Source: Cochliopodium minus
Lineage: Eukaryota; Discosea; Himatismenida; Cochliopodiidae
Length of the DNA: 31,677 nucleotides
Reading direction: 5' to 3'
NCBI GenBank assembly: GCA_024220525.1
Contig: JAMYWO010000003.1
Location: 1-31,677 of the forward strand
Part shown: positions 19,790-31,514 of the stretch, piece by piece
Layout of the letters: each line of letters starts with the position of its first letter
Position numbering within the stretch: position 1 is the stretch's first letter
Notes under the pieces: model-generated
What the model saw: the letters and a program-made list of their open reading frames with translations, nothing else
Database searches by the model: none
Told to the model about the DNA's origin: nothing
Made by a program: the position numbers and the translations under genes

Positions 19790-19865
19790 AAATATTTTAA
19801 ACCTTAATAATTTAATTTTTGTTTCAAAAAGTTTTTTTTTTATTTTTATTTTTTTAAATTATTAT

Positions 19866-20865
19866 TTATTTGCTCTTTTTTTTCAATATTAATTTGATGA
19901 CAGGGCCGTAAAAAGGAACAAAGACCAAGAAGAAGCCGAGAATTTCTTTACACTTTATGTTAAATTCGTCAAATTTTTGAACGTAACCACCTTCTACATC
20001 GAACAAAGGAAGTGATACTTTGCTCTTATTATTTTCATCATCTGAAGAAAGAAAAAAAAAAAGTTATTGATTGTTTTAAATATGGAAAAGATTCAAGATA
20101 TCTTTTGAAATTTGAGTTGATAAAGAGTTTTTGGATATTTAATGAATCAAAAAATTTTTCTAAAGGAAATGGATAGATTCTTTCGATTTAATTGTGGTTG
20201 TTTTTGAATTTTTTTTTGGTTTTAAAGAACATCATTGACATTTTTTGTTTTGCAGTATAAATTTTTTGAGTAATCAAAACGTGTTCAACAAAAATGAAAA
20301 ATGATGTGTATGAATATTGAAATATTGAAGAATGGTGCACATATAAAGATGGAGAGGGTTCATAATAATTAATATGATAAAATTTTGATAGCATAATTTA
20401 TATTCAATTGAATTATTTGTCATTATCATTTGTAGTATAATTTCAAATATTTGAAAGCATAATAAAATTTATCTTTTTTTCAAAAAAGAAATATTTACCA
20501 ATTATAAACAATAACAATCCAAATGCAACAACTTCTAACAACAACAATACAATGACAGTGATGAAAGTGAAGACGATATTCTCATCATTCTCAGATTGTA
20601 TCCCTATAGTGATCATCTCAAACGCCAAGCTGAACAATTTGAGATATAATCCAACGAAATAAGCAGCCATGGAACGTGAGAAGATGCAATTCGTTGTGAG
20701 GATCCAATTGAAGAATAATGCAGCAAAAGTGAACCAGGAGAAGAAATCCATCACTGCTCCTTCATCTTCTGCCCAAAATCCATAATGATAGTAGAAGATC
20801 AGATCGAACAATGTGAGCACTGATACTGTTATCGACAAAAATTTATAGCTTGGTAAAGCGACCAT
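19866..20865 (-). CDS. Orphan multi-pass membrane protein (about five helices)
   Basis: Complement exons 20499-20865 and 19866-20041 join in phase across a 457-nt intron and give 180 residues. Hydrophobic segments: about 8-27, 40-60, 68-90, 98-123 and 155-175. Acidic loops separate them (WAEDEGAVMD, SENDENI). After helix 4 a cytosolic-looking loop (DDENNKSKVSLPLFDVEGG) precedes the last helix and a lysine-rich end (LILKKKSK) that resembles a KKxx-type retrieval signal, with KKKSK as the final residues. The four-helix core of about 125 residues recalls MARVEL/tetraspan folds, but I cannot assign a family. It is convergent with ADH5 and divergent from RPN11. The long intron holds no supported exon. 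Confidence 0.72.
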
Positions 20866-21419
20866 TTATATATGTTGTTATGATTTTTTTTTTTTTAGTG
20901 ATGATCTTTTTTATTTGATCCTTATTTGTTCAAAGGACTATTATATAATCTCAATTTTTTTTTTTTTTTGTTTTTTCCCAAGAGAATTGACTCTATTTCA
21001 AAATTAAATCAATTTCAATTCTTATATTGGATCACTTGCAGTAATATAAAGTCATTGTGAAAAAATTAATTTGATATATGTTTGATTTCTTCAAATTCTA
21101 TTCAAATTAAGGAATGATTTTGTATTTGCTTGAATAGTTGTAAATCAATATATCCCTCAAAATTCAATGATTATGATTTAATCTTAGTTTGATTTAAAAA
21201 TATCTTTTGTTTGAAAAATGAATAATAAGAGAAATTTTGAATAGAAAATAGATTTATGAAACTAATGTGAATTAAATTAAGGATTGAAATGTGTTGTATT
21301 TTGTTGTCAGATCTTTTTTTTTTTTATTAACAACAAATATTTGAAGTGAAAAAGATTTTGTTGTCACTGTTTATAAAAATTAAAAAAAAGGTTGTAGATT
21401 TTTAAAGAAGAACAAATAA
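20866..21419. promoter_or_regulatory. Divergent intergenic region membrane protein / RPN11
   Basis: 554 nt between two divergent ATGs. AT-rich with T runs at 20886-20896 and 20956-20969. No coding frame with support and no recognised promoter element. Confidence 0.35.
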
Positions 21420-23196
21420 ATGAATAATTTACAAATGATGTTGGGTATGGGAGGTGGTGGAGGCCAACAAGGAGGAGATAATCCCATGGTTGATACATCT
21501 GAACAAATTTACATTTCATCTTTGAGTTTATTGAAAATGCTTGTTCATGGTAAAACGAGAAAATAAAATATATTCCATTTATGAAGGAATAAATATATCA
21601 CATTAAATACAAATTTAATGATATTTTGATAATCATTTTACTATTTCAAAATAATGTAAATTATACGATTAAAAATATGGACACTTCAATGTGATTCTTT
21701 CAATTATAAAATATAATAAGCTTTCACGCTCATATAATACCTTTTTTATTATCATTCAAACCTCAATGATTATTTATCATTTATTCTTTCAATATAGGTA
21801 GAGCAGGAGTACCTATGGAGGTCATGGGTTTGATGTTGGGAGAATTTGTTGATGAATATACTGTAAAGGTAGTAGATGTCTTTGCCATGCCTCAAAGTGG
21901 TACAGGAGTATCTGTAGAAGCAGTAGATCCAGTATTCCAACATGATATGCTTGAAATGTTGGTACAAACAGGAAGGTAAAAATATAATCAAATTTTTACA
22001 ATAAATAAAAGAATTCTTGATGTTATAAAACAAATATCTTATATAAAATCTTTTTTGCATTGCATTTACCTCTCTTTTATGAACAATTTTCTCTTAAATA
22101 ATTGAAAATTTATTTTGTGAGAATAGAATTTCAAATTATCATATTTTCTATTTTGTATGTTGAATTAATATTATCTATCATTTAATATTACTCATTTCAT
22201 ATTTCTCATATCTTGTTTGTTATCGTGATATTTTATCTTTCATTAATTAATCTTTGAAATCTTTTCAACTTTTTTGTTATTTTTTACAACAACTTTTTTT
22301 TTTCTTTTAGACCAGAAATGGTTGTGGGATGGTATCACTCTCACCCTGGTTTTGGTTGCTGGTTGTCCAACGTCGATTGCAACACCCAACAGAGTTGGGA
22401 ACAATTACACCCAAGATCTGTGGCTGTCGTTATCGATCCTATTCAAAGGTAATCTCTTGTTAACTCCTAATTTCAAACTATTTTTTAATTATTATAAAAC
22501 TTATTTACAATTTTTTTTATTGTTATTCTCTTATTTCTTTCATTTTATAGTGTTAAAGGGAAAGTAGTCATTGATGCATTTAGAAATATTAAACCAGAAG
22601 TTTTGATGTTAGGACAACAACCAAGACAAACCACTTCCAACATTGGTAATTCAAAAATAAAATTTATTTTAAATTTACTTATTTTTCTATTACCCTTTTA
22701 GGTCATCTCCAAAAGCCTTCTATTCAAGCTTTGATGCACGGGTTGGATCGTAACTATTATTCCATGCCTATTAACTACAGAAAAAACGAACTCGAATTAA
22801 AAATGTTGATGAATCTCCACAAGAAGTCTTGGACCTCTGGTTTGACCATCTCGAAGTACGAAACACAAAGTAAAGACAACACTGAAGTTGTTGAGGTATT
22901 TATAATTTTTTTTTTCATTTAAGAATCTATTTTTATTTATTTTTGATTTTTTCAATTTTATTTTTATTTTTTAAAATAATTTTTTTTTTATTTTTTCAAT
23001 TTAGGAAATGTTGAGATTAACCAAATTGTATCACAAAAATCTTGTTGAAGACCAAAAGCTCACCACTAGCGAGAAAATTGTTGCCAATGCTGGCAAATTG
23101 GATCCTAAGAAACATCTTGAGCAAAAAGTCGAAGCTACTATGTCTAAAAATATCGTCCAACTTTTGGGTACTATGATTGATAATGTTATTTTTTGA
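21420..23196 (+). CDS. RPN11: 26S proteasome regulatory subunit RPN11 (PSMD14), JAMM deubiquitinase
   Basis: Exons 21420-21549, 21798-21975, 22311-22448, 22551-22645, 22702-22895 and 23005-23196 give 308 residues (human about 310). The MPN+/JAMM zinc site is complete: Glu59 (GLMLGE), His112 and His114 in [11 protein letters not shown], Ser122 and Asp125. N-terminus [13 protein letters not shown] and downstream [25 protein letters not shown] and the C-terminal helices (KLDPKKHLE...DNVIF) are typical. It removes ubiquitin chains at the proteasome lid as substrates are unfolded, working with RPN8. There is one T-rich intron of 335 nt (21976-22310). No odd residues seen. Confidence 0.97.
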
Positions 23197-23920
23197 AAGT
23201 ACTCTCAATTATGTTCAAAAAAAAAATTTTAATAAATTAATTTAGTAAAATCAACATTTTTTTAATTGAGGTCTTCTCATTGTGAATAATACAACTTTAT
23301 TAGAAAGAGAAAAATATCTTTTGTTTCAATTTCTATTTGTTTATTGTTTGATTGAAGTTTCAAATGTAAAAAATTTAAGGAGGTGTTGATTTCCTTTATT
23401 TTAAAAGGATTGAGAATCTAGATGAGATTTTTTCATATCATGATAAGCAAACATTTCAAATAAAAAAAAATAAAAAAGATCTTCTGATGCAGCTGATCTC
23501 AAGGAAATATCGACAAACTTTCTAACAAAAATTAAAAAGTAAAATTTAAAAAAAACATTTCTCGGAGTTTTCCGCAATTTTCAAAATTATTTGGAGAGGA
23601 TAATTTATTTAAATTTAGACTTTTAAAAAATTTCTCTTTTGATTTATATAATAGGTGGATTCATTCTAATAACAAATTTCATTGACTTGTTCTTGATTGG
23701 CAAGTTAAATTCAAATAATAACTATTATTTTGGAAAAAACTTGGATTTTATTTTAAAAACTTCCTCTTTAACTCGGAATATTCCAATCAAATGATGTTAA
23801 GATTCGATAATATTTCTCAGCTTGTTTAAATATTAAATGCATTCCAAAATAATAATAAAATAAAAAAAAATTAAAGAGAAAAAAAAGGAATTAAAATTTT
23901 AAAAATAGAAAAGTAATAAA
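23197..23920. other. 0.7-kb gap with unassigned coding-like fragments
   Basis: No gene is called. On + a 48-codon open frame near 23382-23525 (reading DEIFSYHDKQTFQ) has no ATG start. On the complement, fragments MHLIFKQAEKYYRILTSF (from 23842) and, after a T-rich acceptor ending ttgttag (near 23520), KFVDISLRSAASEDLF look protein-like but do not assemble into one frame that I can defend. The right end should contain the MAO promoter. Confidence 0.3.
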
Positions 23921-26130
23921 ATGGAGAAATATGATGTTATAGTTATTGGTGGAGGAGCTTCTGGGTTGAGCTGTGCGTATAAGTTATTGAAAGAGAACAA
24001 CAATTTGAAAGTATGTGTTGTGGAAGCAAGAAATGTAAGAAAGCTTGTAGATATTTTATTAAATCTAATTTTTTTTTTTTATTAGAGAGTGGGAGGTAGA
24101 ACAGAGACTATTAGAAAAGGAAATCTTTGGTGTGATGTTGGTAAATTAACACTTTCATTAATTATTAATTTGGTGAATATTAATTAATTATATTTTTTTA
24201 TAAAAGGTGGACAATGGTTTGGTAAAAATAATCTTTTTATTTATAATTCAATTTTGAAATCTATTTTGAAATTTAATTTATTATTATAAAAATTTATTCA
24301 TCAATTTTTATGAAATATCAGGAAAACAACAAATTTATGCAGTCAGTTTAATAAAAGAACTCAAACTGGAATTATTTAACCAATATGAACAAGGAAACTC
24401 TATCTTCCAAAGCCCAGAGAAAATTATCCATTATGACCCTAACGTAAGAGAAAAAGATCCTTTGTACCCTGTTGACATACTTACTGACAAAGCTCAAATT
24501 ATGGCAGATAATTTGAGTGAAAGTGGTTTTACAAAAGGAGAATGGACAGAAAGTGAAAGAAAATATGACGAAATAAGGGTAAAAAAAACTTTGTTTAATA
24601 AATTTTTTAAATTTTATTTTTCAAATTAATTCTTGTTTTGTGAAGATCAAAAAGATTTTTTTTGATTTTTTTAATTTTTCTTCGAAAAAATATAGTTTAA
24701 CAAAAAAAAAATTACCTCTCTTTTTTTCTTCTTTTTTAACAAAAAATACCTTAAAAAAGTTTTTCAAAATGGCTTGACGATAACAAAAACGAGAAAGGTG
24801 TGGGAGGTGAATTAGGAGCTTTGATGACTGGAGGATTGTTCTCCACTTTGATTCCTAGCGAACCTGAAGAGTATTCTCTCTTGTTTTTCCTTCATTTCTT
24901 GAGAAGTTGTGAAGGGTATCATGAGTTGGTTGATGTAAAGAATGGTAAATTGACCAATTTATTTGAAATTTTTTGAAGAATTTTTATTATTTATTAATTT
25001 AAAAATAGGAGTCCAAGAGGTAATGATCAATTTGAAAATTTTTTTATTTTTTTAATATTTTATAAATATATAAAAGTGGAGAATCAAAGGTGGAGCCCAA
25101 TTATTATCAATCAGGATGGCCGAAGAAATTAAAAAATTAGGAGGTAAAGTTTATCTCGACAGCGAAGTTTTGTCAGTAGAAAATCAAGGTAAAAAAAAAT
25201 TTTTTGTTTTTTATTATTTTTACATTTAAAAAATTGTTAATTTTTTTAAATGAAATAAAGGTGGGGTTGTAAAAATATTGACAAAAGGAGGAATGAGAAT
25301 AGATGGGAAATATTGCGTGTGTACCACACCTCTCCATTTACAACAAAGAATAAACTTCACTCCTAATTTGCCTAAAGAGAGAATGCAACTCGCAATGAGA
25401 TCTCCAATGGGTAGTATTATCAAATGCATCTTTTTCTACAAAACACCTTTTTGGAGAAAGGTAAATAATGGCCACTTTTTATTTTTTTTTTGTTCAAAGT
25501 TTTTTATTTTTTATTTTTAAATTAACTTTATTTTCATTTCTAATTTGATTTCTAGAAAAATCTCTCTGCAAACACTTTTTCGCTCGTTCCTCCAATTACC
25601 ATCGCTTTTGATGCTTCCACTGAAAATGATGAACATCCTGCACTTGTTGCTTTCATTGCAGGAAAAAATGCACGTAAATGGGGATCATGTAATGAATTTT
25701 ATTTTATTTTTTATTTTTTATTTTATTTTAAATCATTTTTTGTTGTTTTTAGTTTCACAAGAACAAAGGCAAAAAGATGTTCTCAATCAACTTTCAGAAC
25801 TCTTTGGGAAAGAAGTTTTTGACTATGTTGAATACATAGAGAAGAATTGGGCTGAAGACCAGTACAGTGGGGGATGTTATTTTTCTGTTCCTTTTTTGAA
25901 CACCCACAGCAACTTTAGTAAATAAATTTATTTAGTTTTTTTAATTAATTTTTATTTTTAAATTTTTATTAATAAAAGGTTCTACATTGAAGAAACCTTT
26001 TGGGAATGTTCACTTTGCAGGTACTGAAACCGCTAATAGTTGGATGGGTTTCATAGATGGTGCTATTGAATCAGGTTACAGAGTTGCAAAAGAAATCTCT
26101 GTTAGACTTCAGAACCAACCAAAGATATAA
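23921..26130 (+). CDS. MAO: Monoamine oxidase (flavin-containing, covalent FAD type)
   Basis: Exons 23921-24034, 24086-24140, 24207-24221, 24322-24592, 24760-24944, 25009-25019, 25077-25188, 25261-25460, 25556-25688, 25753-25917 and 25979-26130 give 470 residues. The FAD-binding GGGASG motif is at the N-terminus, followed by RVGGRT and DVGGQWFG. MAO-specific features: PMGSIIKCIFFYKTPFWRK with the conserved flavin-site Lys309, and QYSGGCYFSVPF with Cys407 at the position that carries 8-alpha-cysteinyl FAD in MAO-A/B. The C-terminal FAD segment is VHFAGTETANSWMGFIDGA. It oxidises amines to aldehydes, releasing H2O2 and ammonia. The C-terminal outer-membrane helix of animal MAO is absent, so it is probably soluble. 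The exon 4 donor is uncertain: the tidy gtaaaa at 24579 breaks the frame, whereas gtttaa at 24593 keeps it and makes the total divisible by three. Exons of 11 and 15 nt are present. Confidence 0.9.
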
Positions 26131-26226
26131 TTTACATAAATGTTAACTATTTAAAAATTGAAAATAAAATTCTGTTAATAATATAATGATTGATTTTAAA
26201 AATTATAAAAAAAAAATTGATTAAAA

Positions 26227-27386
26227 ATGCAACAAACAGCAAGTGCAAAAACTTTTGGAGGATATGTAAAATCATATAAACACAAGAGGTAAATAAAATG
26301 ATCAAGTATTTAATTTAAAAAAAAAAGAATATAACCAAATAAAGAAAGAAATCGAATATACTAAACTAATATCTTTGCTCATTGCGACACTCAAGAAATA
26401 AAATTTTTCATAATTTCTATCTTCGGTGAATATCAAATTTATATTTTTCTTTTCTCAAAGCAATAAAACAAATTGTGAGATGGTCTTCTCAGTATATCTT
26501 CCTCAATCTAACAAGCCAGTTCCATATGTGATCTGGTTGAGCGGATTGACCTGCACGGATCAAAATTTCATCACAAAGGCAGGAGCATTCGAAACTGCAT
26601 CTCAATTGGGAATCGCAATTATTTGTCCTGATACATCTCCACGTATAAGAAAAAGAATCTCTTTGATTTTCTTTTTGATTTATAAAAAATTTTAATATAT
26701 GATATGCAGGTGGTGTTGAAATAGAAGGAGATAGGGAAAGTTGGTAATTTTTAATTTGATTAAAAAGATATTAAATTCAAAAGTTGAATTATAAAAACTT
26801 TTATTATAGTTATTAAACATAAACACTCAACACTAATTTTTTTTAATATAATTAAACAAACAACTTTATTTTTTTATGAATATTTTTTCATGACTTTAAG
26901 CATTTTTATGACTCATTTCTTTTTCGATCATTTACAATAATTTGTTTTATTTTATTATTTTATTAATTTAAAAAAATAATTTTTATTTAAAACAAACTTT
27001 TATTTGTAATAATATAAAGGGATTTTGGTGTTGGTGCAGGGTTTTATGGTATTTTTTTTTTTGGAAGTAATTTGAGTTGATATTAAAACAAATTATTTTA
27101 ATGAATAGTCGACGCAACAGAAGAAAAATGGAAAAATAACTATAACATGTTCTCTTACGTCACTGAAGAGTTGGTAGATCTCGTAGAATCCAACCTCCCT
27201 CTAGAAAAAGGAAACAGATCCATTTTCGGACATTCTATGGGTAAACTTTAAAAAAAAAAATATTTAAATAATTTTTCAATCTTTATTAATAGGTGGTCAT
27301 GGTGCATTGATTTGTGCATTGAAAAAACCTGGTTTTTTTAAAGTAAATTTATTTAATTAATAGTTTTATTTTTATTTTTATTTTTA

Positions 27387-27417
<31 letters not shown>

Positions 27418-28122
27418 TTTATATTTGTATTTATTTTTATTTTTTTATTATCTTTTATTTTTTTACTTTTTCCTATTTTTTATTTTTTCTATTAGTCAGT
27501 AAGCGCTTTTTCTCCTATTTCAAACCCCATCAACTGTCCTTGGGGACAAAAAGCTTTCAAAGGGTACTTGGGAGATAATCAAGAAAATTGGAAAAAATAC
27601 GATGCTACCGAACTTATCAAGACATACCAAGGTCCTTCCTTGAACATTTTGATTGATGTACATTTTTATTTTTTTTTTATTTTTTAATTTATTTTTTATT
27701 TTTTTTTTTTATTTTAATTTTTTTAATATTTTTTTCATATTTTCATCTATTTATTTTTCTCATATTTTCTATTTATTTTTTTTATTTTTATTTTTATTTA
27801 TTTATATTTTATTAAATAAATATTTTATTTTATTTTTATTTTATTTTATTTTATTTTATTTATTTTTATTTTCTATTGTCATCTATTTATTTTTTATTTT
27901 TTATTTTTTATTTATTTTTATTTAATTTATTTAAAGGTTGGTACTGAAGACAACTTTTTGAAACAAAAGCAATTACTTCCTGAAAACTTTGTCCAAGCTT
28001 CCCTTGAGAAGGGAGGTGTCAATCCTACCGTTAGATACCAATCTGGCTACGATCACTCCTACTATTTCATTTCTTCTTTTGTTGCTGAACATCTTAAACA
28101 TCATGCTAAATTTTTGTTTTGA
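26227..28122 (+). CDS. ESD: S-formylglutathione hydrolase (esterase D)
   Basis: Exons 26227-26288, 26461-26642, 26710-26743, 27020-27048, 27109-27240, 27293-27342, 27496-27657 and 27937-28122 give 278 residues (human about 282). The alpha/beta-hydrolase triad is Ser145 in GHSMGG, Asp222 in VGTEDNFL and His257 in GYDHSYYF. Other family marks are [31 protein letters not shown] and [17 protein letters not shown]. It hydrolyses S-formylglutathione to glutathione and formate, the step after ADH class III. Cytosolic. It starts 96 nt after the MAO stop on the same strand. Introns are extremely T-rich, and two contain T/A microsatellites. Confidence 0.96.
27368..27416 (+). repeat. (ATTTTT)n microsatellite in an S-formylglutathione hydrolase intron
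   Basis: About eight perfect 6-nt units, with A at 27368, 27374, 27380 and every 6 nt to 27410, inside intron 27343-27495. Confidence 0.9.
27822..27863 (+). repeat. (TTTTA)n microsatellite in an S-formylglutathione hydrolase intron
   Basis: About eight near-perfect 5-nt units inside intron 27658-27936. The same intron contains several long T runs. Confidence 0.75.
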
Positions 28123-28225
28123 AATCCAAAAGGGGAAAATTACATTAAATTGATTTAGGAATTAATCAAAAATATAATAATAATATAATTTTAATAATTT
28201 CACCAAAAAAAAAAAAAAATTCAAG

Positions 28226-31013
28226 ATGAAAAATGATAGTATGCAAGTATTGGAATTGGTTCAAGTCATTCATGAATATACTCCCAATGAGGAATTTTCC
28301 AAATCGAAGAAATTGAGTATCCATGAGGGAGACATCATTGAGGTGTATCAAAAGAAGGAGAATGGATGGTGGAAAGGTATATTGGTTGACAAACATATTA
28401 GGATTCATTTAAAGGATATCTTTAAATATATTATTTATGCATCATAATAATATAATTTTTTTTTTTCAAAAGGGAAATGCCGAAATAGTATTGGGTAAAA
28501 AAAATTTTTCTTCATTTATATCATACCTCATTTGGATTGAATCATTTGATTGGCTTTGAATTTCAAATATAAAAATATAAATAATATATTTACTTGCTTC
28601 CTGCATTGAATAAAACGATATAGAATGCTATTATATAATGATTATGAAATAACTATCATATAAACACAACATATCGATTCAATAATAAAGCACAATAAAT
28701 TAACGTATAATTATGTGAAGACATATAATCGGAAATACTTTAAAAGAGTTTCAATATTCAATACCATCCAATTATTATCTATTTATTTAGATGGTTTCCA
28801 GGCAATTATGTCGAAACCGTTGAGAATGAGGAGGATTATAAGAGAATATTGATTGCGATAGAAGAATACACTCCAGAAGATAACGATAATAATACATCAT
28901 TGCTCCCATTATCGAAAGATCAAAGGATATTTGTAAATAATGCAATAAAAAATATTTTTGAATATTTATAACAATCAACAATCAACATAGCTCATTGATG
29001 ATTCTGATGAAAGTGGGTAAAAAAAAATTTTTTCTTTTTTTCAATTTTGAATTTTTTGTGTAGTTGGTGGCTTGGAAGGAACAAAGATGGAGAGGTGGGA
29101 TATTTCCCTTCCAATTATGTAGAAGAAGATAAAAGAGGTCTAGAATATATTTTTTTAATAATTTTAACAGGATTGATTCAAGTTCTTTTATTTTGTTCAA
29201 ATAGGAACCTTAATGATTGATGATGGGTTGAATATATCTCAAATGTTAAAAGAATTACAAAACAAAGAAAAAAGTAAAAATTTTTTTGCAAAAATTTGGA
29301 AGAAAATTCAAAAAGAAAAATAAATTTAATTAAAACTTATTTTTGAAAGACGATGATGACATTATTTTGGAAAGTCATGGAGAAGCTGAAGTAGATTATG
29401 GTGAGGGTGAATACGCAGAAGGTGAGTATACAGAGGGAGAGTATGCAGAAGGAGAATATACAGAAGGAGGGACATATGACACTCAATTATTTGAAGAAGT
29501 TCCTAAAATAGTAAATATAAATTTTATTAAAATAAACATTATTATTTTAAAATAAATTCAAATAAAATTTTTTTAATTTTTTTTTTATTTAATAGGAAAT
29601 AACAAGTAAACCACCTAGCAGACCTCCACCCAAAAAACCACCAGCACCACCAATAAATGTAGAAACCCAATCTACAAATGAAGTTTTTATTCCTCAGCCT
29701 GTTGAGAATAATCAACAAAACACGACAGAAAACGAAAACAAGGACAAAGTTGAAACAAACGAGAATAATAAAAGTGAGAAAGAAGAAATACCAATAAACT
29801 TATTTCTTCCTAAGAATATTCCTCCTCCAACTAATATTCCTCCTCCCATTATACCTCCTAACATAGAAACAGACAAAACGAGTGTAATTGATGAAAAACT
29901 TCCTGTTTTAGTTTCTCCTCCTAATGAGAGGTTGCTTTCTCCTTCTGTTACCGATTCGGATTATAGCAACACTTTTACTGACACTCAAATTTCTAACAAT
30001 GATTTAAGCGATAGTCTCAATTTCTCCGAAATGTCCATGAGTATGGTAGATGATCACGAAACCAAGAAAAACACTTCAAATATTCCTCCTCCTTTGGTTA
30101 TTAGTAATGTTTCTTCCGAAAACACTGATCCTGTTCTTGTTGAACCAAATTCTACCACTCCACCTAAAAATAGTCCTTCCAAAATTTGTAAATTTAATTA
30201 TGACGAAGAAGAATCTGGTTATTTTTGTTTTGTTTGTTTTTCTTTATTCTCATTTTTCATTTTCATTTTTTAAAATAATATTTTTTTATTTTTTTTTTAT
30301 TTTAATTTACTAATTTTAACTTATTTTTATTCTTTTAAAGGAAATCAAACACCATTTTCTGAAGAAAGATATGAATCTTGGGCTTTGAATTATATGGAGA
30401 GTTGTGGCAATGAAGAACTCAAAAAATTCATCCATTTTTCACTTAGTAAAATAAAATCTCAAAAAGAACAGTTGGACAAATACATAGAAAAAGAATCCAA
30501 AAATACATTGGACAAAATTCCTGAAACAACTTCCGAAATGTTATCCAATCCAAAACGTGTGAAATCTATGAGACCAAGAAAACCTCCTCAAAAACCATTG
30601 AATGAAGTAAAATTTCAAATCATTTTTTAATTTTATTTTTTAATTTTATTTTTATTTTAATGTCAGTTGACAAAAGACATCGAAGTAGAAAGAACTGAAC
30701 AATCTCCTGTAAAATCAGAAGAAACTCAGTCACCGCAAGAAGGGGATGGTTTGAGGCAAAGATCTGCAACAGCCATGCCAAGAATGGGAATGATGGGAAT
30801 GATGGGAGGAGGTATTAACCAAAAATTTCTTACCATTTTTTTTGAATTTTTAAATTTGAAATAGGAATGATGGGTGAATTGGCAAACAAACTGAACAAAA
30901 GATCCAACAATACTGTTCCAGTGAAGATACCAGATCCTGTAAAGAATCCTGGAGTAAAAAACAACCCCATGCCTTTTGTAAAACTAAAGAAAACTCCTCC
31001 AAAAAATAATTAA
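28226..31013 (+). CDS. Double-SH3 scaffold protein with acidic repeats and proline-rich region
   Basis: Exons 28226-28376, 28473-28494, 28791-28932, 28991-29016, 29064-29137, 29205-29273, 29350-29510, 29596-30217, 30341-30606, 30667-30811 and 30865-31013 give 608 residues, in phase. SH3-1 (about 9-66) has LSIHEGDIIEV, NGWWKG and GWFPGNYVE. SH3-2 (about 71-135) has LLPLSKDQ, SGWWLGRN and GYFPSNYVE. At about 177-202 an acidic E-Y-[AT]-E-G repeat runs five times. Residues about 215-235 are rich in PPPKKPP. About 423-475 is a helical segment (YMESCGNEELKKFIHFSLSK) not recognised as a named domain, and the end has a Met/Gly-rich patch (MGMMGMMGGG) and KxxPPK. The pattern fits an adaptor linking proline-rich partners to actin or endocytosis (inference). 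No named ortholog. The intron at 28495-28790 is unusually complex. AATAAA at 31032-31037 follows the stop. Confidence 0.85.
29397..29469 (+). repeat. EY[AT]EG tandem repeat in the SH3 protein
   Basis: Five 15-nt units alternating TAC/TAT GCA or ACA GAA/GAG GGA encode E-G-E-Y-A/T units of strongly acidic, Tyr-containing sequence. Confidence 0.85.
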
Positions 31014-31064
31014 AGAGAATTTTTTCATCACAATAAACACTTTTAAGAAATTTAATTCCAGTTG

Positions 31065-31198
31065 TTTTAATGTTTTAAAAGATCTCCACAAGACGAAGAA
31101 ATAATATTTAAATATAAATTCCAAGATTAATTTTTCAGTGTTCTTTTTTATCTAAACATGGCATCCAAAAATCTGTTATTTTAATATTTTAAAAGATC
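31065..31198. repeat. Pair of 20-nt direct repeats, 114 nt apart
   Basis: 31065-31084 (ttttaatgttttaaaagatc) and 31179-31198 (one base different) lie between the SH3 gene stop and the stop of the convergent partial gene. They could be 3'-processing elements for the two genes or chance in AT-rich DNA. Confidence 0.5.
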
Positions 31199-31252
31199 AA
31201 TGATGTACAATTTCAAAAATATTAAAGCTTAAGGGAATTTTGTCTTTTGATT

Positions 31253-31514
31253 TCATTTAACAATGGGAGCAAAGGATTTTGGACCTTTATGCTTATTTTA
31301 AAAGAAAATTTTTTTTGTTGATGATTTTCCAAATGATTTTTTTTTTTAATCCGATCGGAAATAAAAAAAAATAAAAAACAAAACTGAACAACAAAGGAAA
31401 TCAAATATTTTCGGTACTTTTGGCAACTTCAAATCCTAAACCTTCCAAGCAAGAATTATTGTACATATTTTTTAAAGATATTAGGGTATTGGGACCAGTT
31501 TGATAGAGAATAGA
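31253..31514 (-). CDS. 3' end of an unidentified gene (partial)
   Basis: Two complement exons, 31418-31514 and 31253-31284, splice in phase (donor gtaccg at 31417, acceptor ataaag) and read SILYQTGPNTLISLKN..., then CLEGLGFEVAKSPKSFAPIV and a final Lys before TGA. Coding support: a GC-richer body, canonical sites with a T-rich intron on the coding strand, and a clean stop. The upstream exons lie beyond 31514 and probably outside the window. Family not recognised. Convergent with the SH3 gene. Confidence 0.55.

Noticed and set aside
20042-20498. Complement frame 20188-20394 as an extra exon of the membrane protein
   Set aside because: The two flanking exons join in phase without it, and its borders lack suitable splice sites.
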